A DNA stretch of 64,000 nt from Microbacterium atlanticum (lineage in GTDB: Bacteria > Actinomycetota > Actinomycetes > Actinomycetales > Microbacteriaceae), in assembly GCF_015277815.1 (NCBI RefSeq), contig NZ_CP063813.1, forward strand, positions 2,914,001 through 2,978,000, given 5' to 3'. A program made the position numbers and the translations under genes. A model generated the notes under the pieces. That model saw nothing but the letters and a program-made list of their open reading frames with translations. It ran no database searches and was not told the DNA's origin. Shown piece by piece: positions 1 to 10,027 of this stretch. The first letter of the stretch is position 1, and the number at the start of each line of letters is the position of its first letter.

Positions 1-344
1 AACCACGGCACCGAATCGGGCTCGCCGCCGGCGGCGGCGATGCGCGCGCCGACAAGTGCCGAGCTCTCCTCGAACCGGACGACGGTGGCGACCTTCCTGC
101 GGATCCAGTCCTCGTGATTCGCGGTGGAACCGCGCAGGGCGGCTCGGAAGAGCACGACTCCCCAGGGCCGCCGGACGTCGATCATGATCGGGTACTCGTG
201 CTCGGCCGCTCGAGCCTGGATCTCGCACCCGATGCGCCACGCGATCGACTCGTCGAAGCGAGCGAAGACCGCCTCGGCTTCGTCGGCCTCCAGCTCGGCA
301 ACGCGCCGGGCCGCAGCATCCGTCTCCGTCGTCATCGTGGTCAC
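1..344 (-). CDS. UPF0303 / HbpS-GlcG-like heme-degrading-domain protein (partial, C-terminus beyond left edge)
   Basis: About 114 codons of a minus-strand gene whose 3' end lies outside the window. The translation has an N-terminal segment rich in Glu/Ala, then an F-x-R-F-D-E-S-I-A-W-x-I-G core, PIMIDVRRPWG, LFRAAL-GST, an N-H-E-D-W-I-R-R-K segment and VVRFEESSALVG. That order is the UPF0303 / heme-degrading-domain family, a small alpha/beta fold related to HbpS and GlcG. The GTG start at 344 overlaps the stop of the upstream sugar porter in a GTGA, which implies translational coupling; an ATG at 335 is the alternative. Its place at the end of the inositol operon is seen, but its role there is unknown. 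Family members have been tied to heme or cofactor binding; I would not assign a substrate. Confidence 0.8.
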   Translation of the reverse strand, partial: MTTMTTETDAAARRVAELEADEAEAVFARFDESIAWRIGCEIQARAAEHEYPIMIDVRRPWGVVLFRAALRGSTANHEDWIRRKVATVVRFEESSALVGARIAAAGGEPDSVPW

Positions 345-1768
345 ACCCCGTAGCGACTGTGGAAGCGCTCTTCGAGCTGCTCCAGCGTGCGTCCGCGGGT
401 CTCGGGCACCGAGGTCGCGACGAACCAGATCGCGAAGACGCCGACGCCGGCGAACAGCAGGAATGTCCCGAAGCCGAGGCCCTGGACCAGCGCCGGGAAG
501 ACGAGCGAGATAAGGGCGTTGACCACCCACAGCACCAGCATCGCCGTCCCGAGCATGACCCCGCGGAACTTCAGCGGGAACAGCTCCGACAGCACCACGA
601 ACAGCGTCGGGCCGAGAGCTCCCTGCATGACGCCGATGAAGGCGAGGATCAGCACCATGAGCAGCCACGGGCGGACCGGATTGCCCTCGGGAAGGACCAG
701 GCCGACGGTTCCCACCGCCACGTGCGCGGTCGTGGTGCCGATATAGCCGGTGAGGAGGAAAGCCCGCCGGTTGAACCGGTTGATGATGGTCAGCGTGAAG
801 GCGATCGCGACGACCGAGATGACGCCGTTGAGCACGTTGAAGATCAACGCCGAGTCGCGGTCGAAGCCCGCCTGCTCAAGCACCTGGGTGCCGTAATACA
901 TCATCGAGTTGATGCCGGTGAGCTGCTGGAAACCCGCCACGCCGATTCCGATGAGCATCAGCACGCGCAACCAGCGCTGGCTGAGAATGTCGCGCAGCTT
1001 TCCGAGATGTTCGCGCTGCTCGGTCCGGGCGAGTTCCTCGACCTCGGCGATCTCGGCAGCAGCACGCTCAGGCGAACGGACGGTCTGCAACACGCTCAGC
1101 GCCTCGTCGTTGCACCCCCGCGAAGCCAGCCACCGCGGGCTCTCCGGCATCCGGAGCATGCCGACCAGGAGGAGAACCGCGGGTATCAGCGCCACCGCGA
1201 GCATCCAGCGCCAGACGTGCTCGTTGCCACCCCACACGTTGCCGATGATCGCGTTGATGAGGAAGGCGAGGAACTGCCCGATGACCAGCATGAACTCGTT
1301 CCGCGACACCAGGCTCCCGCGTCGCTCGTGCGGCGCCACCTCGGCAAGGTACGCCGGGACTACAACTGACGACGCGCCCACCGCGAGGCCCAGCACGAAT
1401 CGCGCGGCGAGGAGGAACTCGTAGCTCGGCGTCACAACGCAGCCCAGCGTTCCGGCGATGAACAGGATCGCCATCACGATGATCATGCGGCGGCGCCCGA
1501 CGCGGTCGGCGAGCCGGCCTCCCACGAGAGCGCCGAACGCGGCACCGATCAGCAGCGAGAAGGTGATCGCCCCCTCGCCGAGCGCGTCCAGGTGGAAGTA
1601 GTCCACCATGAAGGCCAGCGCGCCGTTGGTCACGCCGGTGTCGTAGCCGAACAGCAGCCCGCCGAGTGTGGCGATGGCCGCGATCCAGCCGAGACGGCGG
1701 ACGAAACCGCCGGTCCCCAGCGGGGGCAGTGTGATCAGGCTCGTCGTGGATGGCGAAGCATTCTGCAT
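341..1768 (-). CDS. iolT: MFS sugar porter, probable myo-inositol transporter (IolT-like)
   Basis: A 475-residue major facilitator of the sugar-porter family, with twelve hydrophobic segments in two halves. It carries GRLADRVGRRRMI after TM2, PESPRWLASRG before the central loop, and PETRGRTLEQLEERF at the C-terminus, all sugar-porter signatures. Length matches the family (450-500). It is the seventh gene of the iolC-initiated operon, 62 bp after iolH, and is coupled by overlap to the UPF0303 gene. In Bacillus and Corynebacterium iol clusters the equivalent porters (IolT) move myo-inositol by proton symport; substrate is inferred from context. Having both this porter and the ABC importer at 9213-12250 suggests two substrates or two affinities. 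Confidence 0.85.
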   Translation of the reverse strand: MQNASPSTTSLITLPPLGTGGFVRRLGWIAAIATLGGLLFGYDTGVTNGALAFMVDYFHLDALGEGAITFSLLIGAAFGALVGGRLADRVGRRRMIIVMAILFIAGTLGCVVTPSYEFLLAARFVLGLAVGASSVVVPAYLAEVAPHERRGSLVSRNEFMLVIGQFLAFLINAIIGNVWGGNEHVWRWMLAVALIPAVLLLVGMLRMPESPRWLASRGCNDEALSVLQTVRSPERAAAEIAEVEELARTEQREHLGKLRDILSQRWLRVLMLIGIGVAGFQQLTGINSMMYYGTQVLEQAGFDRDSALIFNVLNGVISVVAIAFTLTIINRFNRRAFLLTGYIGTTTAHVAVGTVGLVLPEGNPVRPWLLMVLILAFIGVMQGALGPTLFVVLSELFPLKFRGVMLGTAMLVLWVVNALISLVFPALVQGLGFGTFLLFAGVGVFAIWFVATSVPETRGRTLEQLEERFHSRYGV

Positions 1769-1830
1769 GGGTCGATGAACTTCCTTGTCTTCTCGTCAAT
1801 AGGTGCGGGCGCGTCCGCGGGGTCGTCGGC

Positions 1831-2697
1831 TCAGCCGATCAGCTCTCGAAGCCTCTGCAACTGGAAGCGGGACACCTCGTCGGCGGCCTCGTCCTCGGCG
1901 AACACGTTCGACACGACGAGGGCGTCGTCGCGGTCGAGGTAGCCGATCGCGCGAAGGGTGGCGAACAGCTCGTCCCAGTTCACGTCGCCGTCGCCGATTC
2001 GCAGGTGCTGGTGCACTCGCGCCGCGTTGCCGGGCGGGTTGGAGATGTATCGCAGCCCGTGCGAACGGTGGTGGTCGAAGGTGTCCGCGCTGTACACCGC
2101 ACCCAGACGTTCGCCGATCTCGGGCAGCAGCGTCGTCGCACGGTCGCCGTAGTGGAAGGTGTGCGAGGCGACGTACACGAAGCCGACGGCCTTCGAGTTG
2201 AGGCCGCGCAGCACGCGCCAGGCCTCGAGCCCGTCTTCGACGAAGTCGTCGGGGTGCGGGTCGATATTGATGCGCAGGCCTTCGGATTCGATGACCGGGA
2301 GCAACTCCTCCATCGAGCGGTAGAAGGCGGCCTCACTGTCTTCGGCCCGCTCCGGGCGTCCCGAGAACTCGGTGTTGATCATCGGTATCTCGAGCTGCAC
2401 GGCGAGCTCGATGATCCTGCGGAAATTGCGCACGGCCGCTTCCCGCTGGGGTTCGTCGGGCCACGAGATCCGTTGCACGGGCAAGATGGCCGGGATGCCG
2501 ACTCCCGCATCCTTCGCCGCCTTCTTGAACCGCCCGACGAGGTCGTCATCGGCTTTCGGGTAACGGAAGAAGGGCGAGAGGTCGACGTGCGGCGTCAGCT
2601 GCAGGTGCTCGTAGCCGAGACGAGCAGCGACCTCGGGGAACTCGAGCAGTGAGAAATCGTGGTGGTACGGCGTGGGGTCGAGCGCGATGCGGACCAT
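1831..2697 (-). CDS. iolH: IolH-like TIM-barrel sugar-phosphate isomerase/epimerase family protein
   Basis: 288 residues, the length expected for IolH. The start is the ATG at 2697; the longer open frame upstream is a shadow of iolD. Recognisable landmarks: IALDPTPYHHD at the N-terminus, YPKADDDLVG, INTEFSGRPERAEDSEAAF, MEELLPVIE, INIDPHPDDFVEDG near the middle, and a C-terminal N-PPGN-RVHQHL-IGDGDVNWDE run. These contain the His, Asp and Glu ligands typical of xylose-isomerase-like TIM barrels. The exact reaction of IolH is unsettled in the literature I know; it is probably an inositol-derived keto sugar isomerase or dehydratase-related step. It follows iolD by 38 bp. It sits where iolE is found in corynebacterial clusters, but its motifs read as IolH rather than IolE. 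Confidence 0.8.
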   Translation of the reverse strand: MVRIALDPTPYHHDFSLLEFPEVAARLGYEHLQLTPHVDLSPFFRYPKADDDLVGRFKKAAKDAGVGIPAILPVQRISWPDEPQREAAVRNFRRIIELAVQLEIPMINTEFSGRPERAEDSEAAFYRSMEELLPVIESEGLRINIDPHPDDFVEDGLEAWRVLRGLNSKAVGFVYVASHTFHYGDRATTLLPEIGERLGAVYSADTFDHHRSHGLRYISNPPGNAARVHQHLRIGDGDVNWDELFATLRAIGYLDRDDALVVSNVFAEDEAADEVSRFQLQRLRELIG

Positions 2698-2735
2698 GGT
2701 GTCTCCGGTCGTGTCGTGGTGGACGGTCGTGCGGC

Positions 2736-4648
<1,913 letters not shown>

Positions 4649-4649
<1 letters not shown>

Positions 4650-5557
4650 CAGCGGTCGCCTTCCTTGTCGTTCGTGTACGGCAGTCGCTCGTCGAATGCC
4701 TGCCCGGTCCAGGTGTCGCGCACCCACGCATGCGCGGGATCGTCACTGATCAGCCACTTCCGCTCGGGGTCGGGGCCGGCCATGACGTTGAGGTAGTAGA
4801 GGTCGTATCCCGGGGCCGCGACGGCGGGGCCGTGGTACCCGTAGGGCACGAGCGCGATGTCGCCGGTGCGCACCATCGCGTTGATGTCGATCTCGCCCGC
4901 CGGGGACGAGTAGGTGCTGAACATGCCGAACGAGGTCTCGGCTGCGGCATCCGATCCCGCCACCGGAGCCGTCTCGAAGTAGTAGATCTCCTCGAGACGC
5001 GACTCGTGGCCGGGCACGTGCTCATCGTGCTTGTGCGGCGGGTACGACGACCAGTTCTCGGCCGGCGTGATCACCTCGCACACGATCAGCCGCACCGCGT
5101 CCAGCGCCTGCGGGGTGCCGAAGTTGTGCACCTGACGACTGGAGCGACCCGCTCCTCGCAGCTCGATCGGAGTGTCGGCTGCCGGGATGTGCACGCTCGG
5201 CTTCACGACGTCGGTCGGCGAGGTCGCGATCGCGACACGGCCCACGCCGGTCAGCACGGCGGTCGCAGTCGACGAGAGGTAGAGCACGTCGGTCGGCCCG
5301 TCGAACACCGACGCGCGGCCCTTCAGCCGCGTCGTCACGGTCTCGGCACCCTCGAACCGCGCAACGGTGAACGACCCCGACAGCGGCACAACGATCCGCT
5401 CGACCCCTGTGGGTGCGAGAGCCAGCGAGTCGGTCGCGGTCAGCTCCGCGACCCGGATACCGGTGTGCGCCCAGCCGGGAGTGTTCTCGTCGACGACGCT
5501 CTCCCACCCGTCGCGGGCGAGATCGCCCCGGCGATGGAACCAACGGTTGCCAGTCAT
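4649..5557 (-). CDS. iolB: 5-deoxy-glucuronate isomerase
   Basis: 302 residues from the ATG at 5557, a normal IolB length. It isomerises 5-deoxy-D-glucuronate to 2-deoxy-5-keto-gluconate, the substrate of the IolC kinase. Sequence landmarks are WFHRRGDLARDGWE at the N-terminus, the SSYPPHKHDEH metal site near residue 175 (two His plus Glu of the cupin), LEEIYYFE a little later, and HGPAVAAPGYDLYYLNVMAGP towards the C-terminus with the last metal-binding His. The gene is separated from iolA by 79 bp containing a 14-bp stem hairpin (5579-5615), and is coupled to iolD. Confidence 0.95.
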
Positions 5558-5578
5558 CAATCCTTCTCGTCATCGAGG

Positions 5579-5615
5579 GATGCCGCGGCCCCGATCGGCG
5601 TGGGGCCGCGGCATC
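5579..5615 (-). terminator. Intercistronic hairpin between iolA and iolB
   Basis: Arms GATGCCGCGGCCCC (5579-5592) and its exact complement (5602-5615) form a 14-bp stem with a 9-nt loop, starting 22 bp after the iolA stop. There is no U-tract, which is normal for high-GC actinobacterial terminators. As the iol genes continue on the same strand it may be a partial terminator or an mRNA 3'-end stabiliser separating iolC-aldolase-iolA from iolB-D-H-T. Confidence 0.6.
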
Positions 5616-5636
5616 CAGTCTTGTGTAGTTGCGGGG

Positions 5637-7190
5637 TCAGTTGTTCTGGGGGAAGCCGAGGTTGATGCCGCCGTGGGTGGCGGGGTCGAGCCAGCGGCTG
5701 GTGATGGCCTTCTCGCGGGTGAAGAAGTCGAAGCCGTGCACGCCGTAGGCTTTCGCGTCGCCGAACAGGGACTGCTTCCAGCCGCCGAAGGAGTGGTACG
5801 CGACGGGGACGGGGATGGGCACGTTGATGCCGATCATGCCGACCTGGACCTCGTTCTGGAACCGGCGGGCCGCTCCCCCGTCGTTGGTGAAGATCGCGGT
5901 GCCGTTGCCGAACTGGCCGGAGTTGATCAGGTCGAGACCCTCGTCGTAGCTGTTCACGCGGACGACGGAGAGGACGGGTCCGAAGATCTCCTCCGTGTAC
6001 GCCTTGCTGGTGGTGGGGATGTCGTCGATCAGGGTGGGGCCGAAGAAGAACCCGTCCTCGTGACCGTCGACGGTGTAGCCGCGGCCGTCGACGACGATCT
6101 TCGCGCCATCGGCCTCGGCGATGTCGACGTAGGAGGCGACCTTGTCGCGGTGGATGTCGGTGATCAGCGGGCCCATGTCGGGCTCGACACCGTCGATGCC
6201 GGCGCCGTTGCCGATGCGGAGCTTGCCGATGCGGTCCTGGATCTTGACGATGAGGTCGTCGGCGACCGGCTCCACGGCCAGGACGACCGAGATGGCCATG
6301 CACCGTTCCCCGGCAGCACCGTACCCGGCGTTCACGGCCTGGTCGGCGACCAGGTCCAGGTCCGCGTCGGGGAGGACGAGCATGTGGTTCTTCGCGCCAC
6401 CGAGCGCCTGCACCCGCTTGCCATGCTTGCTGGCGGTCTCGTAGATGTACTGCGCGATCGGCGTCGACCCCACGAACGAGATCGACTGCACGACCGGGGA
6501 GGTGAGCAGGCCGTCGACGGCGAGCTTGTCGCCCTGCAGCACCGTGAACACGCCGTCCGGGAGGCCGGCTTCTTTCCATGCCTCGGCGAGCCAGAGCGCG
6601 GCGGACGGGTCCTTCTCCGAGGGCTTGAGAACCACGGCGTTGCCGGCGGCGATTGCGATCGGCACGAACCACAACGGCACCATCACCGGGAAGTTGAACG
6701 GGCTGATCACCCCCACCACGCCGAGCGGCTGCTTCAGCGAGTACACGTCGATCCCGGTCGACGCGTTCTCACTGAACGCGCCCTTGATCAGGTGCGGGAA
6801 CCCGGTCGCCAACTCGACCACTTCCTGACCGCGGAGGATCTCGCCCATCGCGTCCGAGACGACCTTGCCGTGCTCCGCCGTCACGATCTCCGCCAGCTCC
6901 CGCTTACGGGCGTTCAGGATCTCGCGGAAGCTGAAGAGGACGGTCTGGCGCTTCGCGATGGAGAACTTGCTCCACACCTGGTAGCCGCGCTCGGCGGACG
7001 CGATCGCCTCGTCGATCTCGGCCTGGTCGGCGAGGGCGACGCGAGCGCTCACGGCACCCGTGGCCGGGTTGTAGATCGGGGCGGTGCGGCCGCTGTTCGA
7101 GGCACGCTCCGCGCCGTCGATCCAGTGCGACACGATCGCGGTCTCGTCTGCGACGGGTGCCTCGATCTGGGCTTCGGTGATGTTGGTCAT
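5637..7190 (-). CDS. iolA: Methylmalonate-semialdehyde / malonate-semialdehyde dehydrogenase (CoA-acylating)
   Basis: 517 residues from ATG 7190 (preceded by an AAGGA-type RBS); the longer open frame upstream lacks support. Aldehyde dehydrogenase superfamily, MMSDH/IolA branch: SPFNFPVMVPLWF and KPSEKDPSAA for NAD binding, SFVGSTPIAQYIYE, LGGAKNH, then the catalytic cysteine in GAAGERCMAIS at about residue 296 and GPTLIDDIPT, EIFGPVLSV later. It turns malonate semialdehyde from the aldolase step into acetyl-CoA and CO2. Followed by the hairpin at 5579-5615; preceded by the Cgl0158-type aldolase gene at 34 bp. Confidence 0.95.
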   Translation of the reverse strand: MTNITEAQIEAPVADETAIVSHWIDGAERASNSGRTAPIYNPATGAVSARVALADQAEIDEAIASAERGYQVWSKFSIAKRQTVLFSFREILNARKRELAEIVTAEHGKVVSDAMGEILRGQEVVELATGFPHLIKGAFSENASTGIDVYSLKQPLGVVGVISPFNFPVMVPLWFVPIAIAAGNAVVLKPSEKDPSAALWLAEAWKEAGLPDGVFTVLQGDKLAVDGLLTSPVVQSISFVGSTPIAQYIYETASKHGKRVQALGGAKNHMLVLPDADLDLVADQAVNAGYGAAGERCMAISVVLAVEPVADDLIVKIQDRIGKLRIGNGAGIDGVEPDMGPLITDIHRDKVASYVDIAEADGAKIVVDGRGYTVDGHEDGFFFGPTLIDDIPTTSKAYTEEIFGPVLSVVRVNSYDEGLDLINSGQFGNGTAIFTNDGGAARRFQNEVQVGMIGINVPIPVPVAYHSFGGWKQSLFGDAKAYGVHGFDFFTREKAITSRWLDPATHGGINLGFPQNN

Positions 7191-7224
7191 GGGTGTTCCT
7201 TCTTGTATGTCGGGCCGGGTGGGG

Positions 7225-8142
7225 TCAACGGCCGTGGACGAGGGAAGCGGCGGTGTCGACCGCACGCACGACGTTGCCGTCGTTGGGGTAGAGGAGTGTA
7301 CGGCCGACGACGAGGCCGTGTACTCCGGGGAGCTCGAGGGCGGCTTCCCACGAAGCGAACGTCTCGTCCGGGTCGCCGTCGGCGTCGCCGCCGAGCAGCA
7401 GAGTCGGGAGCGTGGCGGCCTCCATGACGCGCGCCATGTCCTTCACGACCGGCAGCTTGAGCCAGCTGTAAGCCGAGCTGTTGCCCAGGCCTGCCGCAAT
7501 AGCCACCGACGTGATGACGGCATCCGTAGAAAGGTCGTTGACGACGCGATCGTCCCGCCACTCGCTCATGAACGGCTCGAGCATGATCGGGATCTCGGAG
7601 CGAGCTGCCTCGCTGACGACGCGTGCGGTCTCCTCCAGCGTTCGAACCGTTGCGGTGTCGCTCAGGTTCACGCGAACCAGCAGTTTGCCGGCATCCAGGC
7701 GCGCGCCGACCAGCGAGGGGATGTCGTAGCCGGTGTACCGGTCATCCATCTCGAAGGCGGCGCCGCGCAGACCGCCGCGGTTCATGGAGCCCACCGCGAC
7801 CTTGCCGTCGAGCACACCGAGGATCGCGAGATCCTCGAGGATGTCCGGCGTGCCCAGCACACCGTCGACGCCCGGACGGGACAACGCCAGCGCGAGGCGC
7901 CGCAGCAGGTCGTAGCGGCTGGCCATCGCCAGCGGATCGGTGCCGACGCCGAGCGCACCGCGTGCCGGGTGGTCGGCGGCCACGATGAACAGCCGGCCGT
8001 CCCCCTCGACGAGGGGTCGACGACGGCGGTCGGCGAAGATTTCGGGGATCGCACCGGGGGTGCGGAAGCGGATGTCGCGCACCCGCGCGAAGTCGGACTC
8101 GGCCACGACGGCGGGAGTCTCGGTGAGCTCAGGCGTGGACAC
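7225..8142 (-). CDS. Cgl0158-family (beta/alpha)8-barrel protein, probable DKGP aldolase
   Basis: 305 residues from a GTG at 8142, overlapping the iolC stop by 14 bp; the much longer upstream reading is antisense-like noise over iolC. The protein is the Cgl0158 type of DeoC/LacD-like TIM-barrel aldolase found in actinobacterial iol clusters: FIVAADHPARGALGVG, GVDGVLGTPDILEDL, MNRGGLRGAAFEMDDR, RVNLSD, a PIMLEPFMSEWRDD strand, WLKLPVV with the likely Schiff-base lysine, and LLGGDADGDPDET. It lies between iolC and iolA and no other candidate cleaves 2-deoxy-5-keto-gluconate-6-phosphate in this window, so I infer it does the IolJ step, giving malonate semialdehyde and dihydroxyacetone phosphate. 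Family call strong, reaction inferred. Confidence 0.85.
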   Translation of the reverse strand: MSTPELTETPAVVAESDFARVRDIRFRTPGAIPEIFADRRRRPLVEGDGRLFIVAADHPARGALGVGTDPLAMASRYDLLRRLALALSRPGVDGVLGTPDILEDLAILGVLDGKVAVGSMNRGGLRGAAFEMDDRYTGYDIPSLVGARLDAGKLLVRVNLSDTATVRTLEETARVVSEAARSEIPIMLEPFMSEWRDDRVVNDLSTDAVITSVAIAAGLGNSSAYSWLKLPVVKDMARVMEAATLPTLLLGGDADGDPDETFASWEAALELPGVHGLVVGRTLLYPNDGNVVRAVDTAASLVHGR

Positions 8143-9100
8143 CGGACACCTCCTCCAGGATCGCTTCGACCTCTTCGGTGGTCGGCATCGCCGTAGAGCA
8201 CTCGCGCCGGGTGGCGACGAGCGCACCGGCGATGTTGGCGAAACGCAGCACGCGCTCGATCGACCAGCCCTGCAGCAGTCCATATGTAAGTGCGCCGCCG
8301 AAGCCGTCGCCGGCGCCGAGGCCGTTGACGACGTCGACCGGGTATGGGGCCACCTCGACGGTCTCGTCGCGAGTCTTGGCCAACACGCCCTTGGGGCCCT
8401 GCTTGACGATGGCGAGCTCGACGCCACGCTCGATCAGCGCGTCGGCGGCGCGGTGCGGGTCGGTCTCGCCGACGGCGACCTCGCACTCCTCGCGGTTGCC
8501 GACGGCGACCGTGACCTTCTCCAGCGCCTTCTCGACCTCACGGGTCGCAGCGGCAGGGGAAGACCAGAACATCGGTCGGTAGTCCAGGTCCAAGATCGTG
8601 AGCGGTGCACGACCGCGCGCTTCCCACGCGGTGTGGTGCGCGGTACGGCTCGGGTCGGCCGAGAGGCCTGTCACCGTCGCCCAGAACACCCGCGCGCGGG
8701 CGATCGAGTCAAGGTCGAGATTGGCGTTGGTGAGCACCAGGTCGGGCGCGATGGGCGCCCGGTAGAAGTAGAGCGGGAAATCATCCGGCGGAAAGATCTC
8801 GCAGAACGTGACCGGAGTGTTCAGACCCGCCGCCGTGCCGACGAAGCGGTCGTCGACGCCGAGCCGGCGCAGTTCCTTATGCGCGTATCGACCGAACGGG
8901 TCGTCGCCCGTGGCCGTGATGACGGCGGTGCGAAGACCGTGCTTCGCGGCCGCGACCGCGACGTTTGTGGCACTGCCGCCGAGGAACTTCCCGAACGTCT
9001 CGACATCCTCGAGCCCGACACCGTCCTGAAGCGGGTAGATGTCGATGCCGATGCGACCGATCGTCAGGACGTCGTAGCGGCTGTCATCGACTTCCGTCAT
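8129..9100 (-). CDS. iolC: 5-dehydro-2-deoxygluconokinase (PfkB family)
   Basis: 323 residues from ATG 9100, chosen because AAGGAAG lies about 8 nt upstream; ATG 9106 is in frame but too close to that RBS. PfkB/ribokinase fold: LTIGRIGIDIYPLQ at the N-terminus, the FLGGSATNVAVAAAKHG signature near residue 45, TATGDDPFGRYAHKELRRLGV, LDLDYRPMFW typical of IolC, VGNREECEVAVGE, and the C-terminal NGLGAGDGFGGAL with the catalytic Asp at about 268. It phosphorylates 2-deoxy-5-keto-gluconate. First gene of the iol catabolic operon, with its own promoter at 9136-9163. Confidence 0.95.
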   Translation of the reverse strand: MTEVDDSRYDVLTIGRIGIDIYPLQDGVGLEDVETFGKFLGGSATNVAVAAAKHGLRTAVITATGDDPFGRYAHKELRRLGVDDRFVGTAAGLNTPVTFCEIFPPDDFPLYFYRAPIAPDLVLTNANLDLDSIARARVFWATVTGLSADPSRTAHHTAWEARGRAPLTILDLDYRPMFWSSPAAATREVEKALEKVTVAVGNREECEVAVGETDPHRAADALIERGVELAIVKQGPKGVLAKTRDETVEVAPYPVDVVNGLGAGDGFGGALTYGLLQGWSIERVLRFANIAGALVATRRECSTAMPTTEEVEAILEEVSGVHA

Positions 9101-9131
9101 CTCCATTACTTCCTTCGCTTCAAGTTTGTAC

Positions 9132-9163
9132 TGACATACTAACATCTACCGTCGTAGATGCAA
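9132..9163 (-). promoter_or_regulatory. iolC promoter with two candidate operators
   Basis: On the minus strand TTGCAT (9158-9163) - 16 bp - TAGTAT (9136-9141) makes a plausible sigma-70 promoter about 36-63 bp before iolC. The spacer is filled by a perfect 7-bp inverted repeat, CATCTAC-CGTC-GTAGATG (9143-9160). Overlapping -10 is ACATACTAACAT (9135-9146), a copy of the motif shared with sites at 12329, 13508, 18198 and 23153. Both are well placed for repression. Confidence 0.65.
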
Positions 9164-9170
9164 AGCCCGA

Positions 9171-9206
9171 GAGCGGGCCGCCCAGTGGCAGACCGGCGGC
9201 CCGCTC
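9171..9206 (-). terminator. Terminator of the sugar ABC operon
   Basis: GAGCGGGCCGCC (9171-9182) pairs perfectly with 9195-9206 (12-bp stem, 12-nt loop) directly after the ATPase stop at 9213. It separates the importer operon from the iolC promoter. Confidence 0.75.
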
Positions 9207-9212
9207 CGGGGT

Positions 9213-10013
9213 TCATGGCAGCTTGACGGGACCCGTCAGCTCGGCGAGTTCGGCCTCGAGCTCGGCCATCGCCTCCCCGCCGGCCATGAGGTCGGTGATC
9301 TGCTCACGGGTGCGCTCGCCCTTGCGGAAATCATCCGCCTTCTTGCCGTGGATGAGCACGGCGAAGCGGTCGCCGACCGCCATCGCGTGCATCACGTTGT
9401 GCGTCACGAAGACGACGGCGATGCCCTGCGCCCGCGCGTGCATGATCAGCCGGAGCACGTGAGTCGACTGCTTCACGCCGAGCGCAGACGTCGGCTCGTC
9501 GAGGATCAGCACCTTCGCGCCGAAGTACACGGCACGCGCGATCGCCAGCGACTGACGCTCGCCGCCCGACAGGCTGCCGGCGAGGCGGTTGCCATCGGTC
9601 ACGCGCGTGATGCCGAGCTTCTGCATCTCGGTGACAGTGATCTCGCCGGCCGTCTTCTGGTCGAAGTAGCGGAACGGCCATATCCCTTTGACGGGTTCGC
9701 GCCCGACGAAGAAGTTGCGGGCAACCGACATGAGCGGAAAGGTGCCACCGTACTGGTGCACGGTCGCGATGCCCACTTCCGAGGCATCCTTCGGGCTTTC
9801 AAAGGCCATCGGCGCGCCGTTGACTTCGACGGTGCCGGTGGACGGCTTGTGCACGCCCGAGAGCACTTTGATGAGGGTCGACTTGCCAGCGCCGTTGTCC
9901 CCGAGGAGGCACAGCACTTCGCCCGGCTCGACCTCCAGCGAGATTCCTGCCAGTGCGGTATTGGTGCCGAAGGTCTTCGTGACTTGGTTGAGCTTGAGAA
10001 TCGGAGTAGCCAT
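9213..10013 (-). CDS. Sugar ABC transporter ATP-binding protein (single-domain, ribose/fructose/inositol type)
   Basis: 266 residues. All ABC motifs are present: Walker A GDNGAGKST near residue 39, Q-loop HQYGGTFPLM near 86, signature LSGGERQ near 148, Walker B KVLILDEPTSALG near 168 and switch histidine in VVFVTHNV near 200. It is the short one-domain form (as in FrcA-type systems) rather than the duplicated RbsA/MglA form, so it would act as a homodimer with the permease at 10028-11116. The order binding protein - permease - ATPase, next to iol genes, points to inositol or a related polyol. Confidence 0.9.
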   Translation of the reverse strand: MATPILKLNQVTKTFGTNTALAGISLEVEPGEVLCLLGDNGAGKSTLIKVLSGVHKPSTGTVEVNGAPMAFESPKDASEVGIATVHQYGGTFPLMSVARNFFVGREPVKGIWPFRYFDQKTAGEITVTEMQKLGITRVTDGNRLAGSLSGGERQSLAIARAVYFGAKVLILDEPTSALGVKQSTHVLRLIMHARAQGIAVVFVTHNVMHAMAVGDRFAVLIHGKKADDFRKGERTREQITDLMAGGEAMAELEAELAELTGPVKLP

Positions 10014-10027
10014 TGCCGGAGTCCTTC

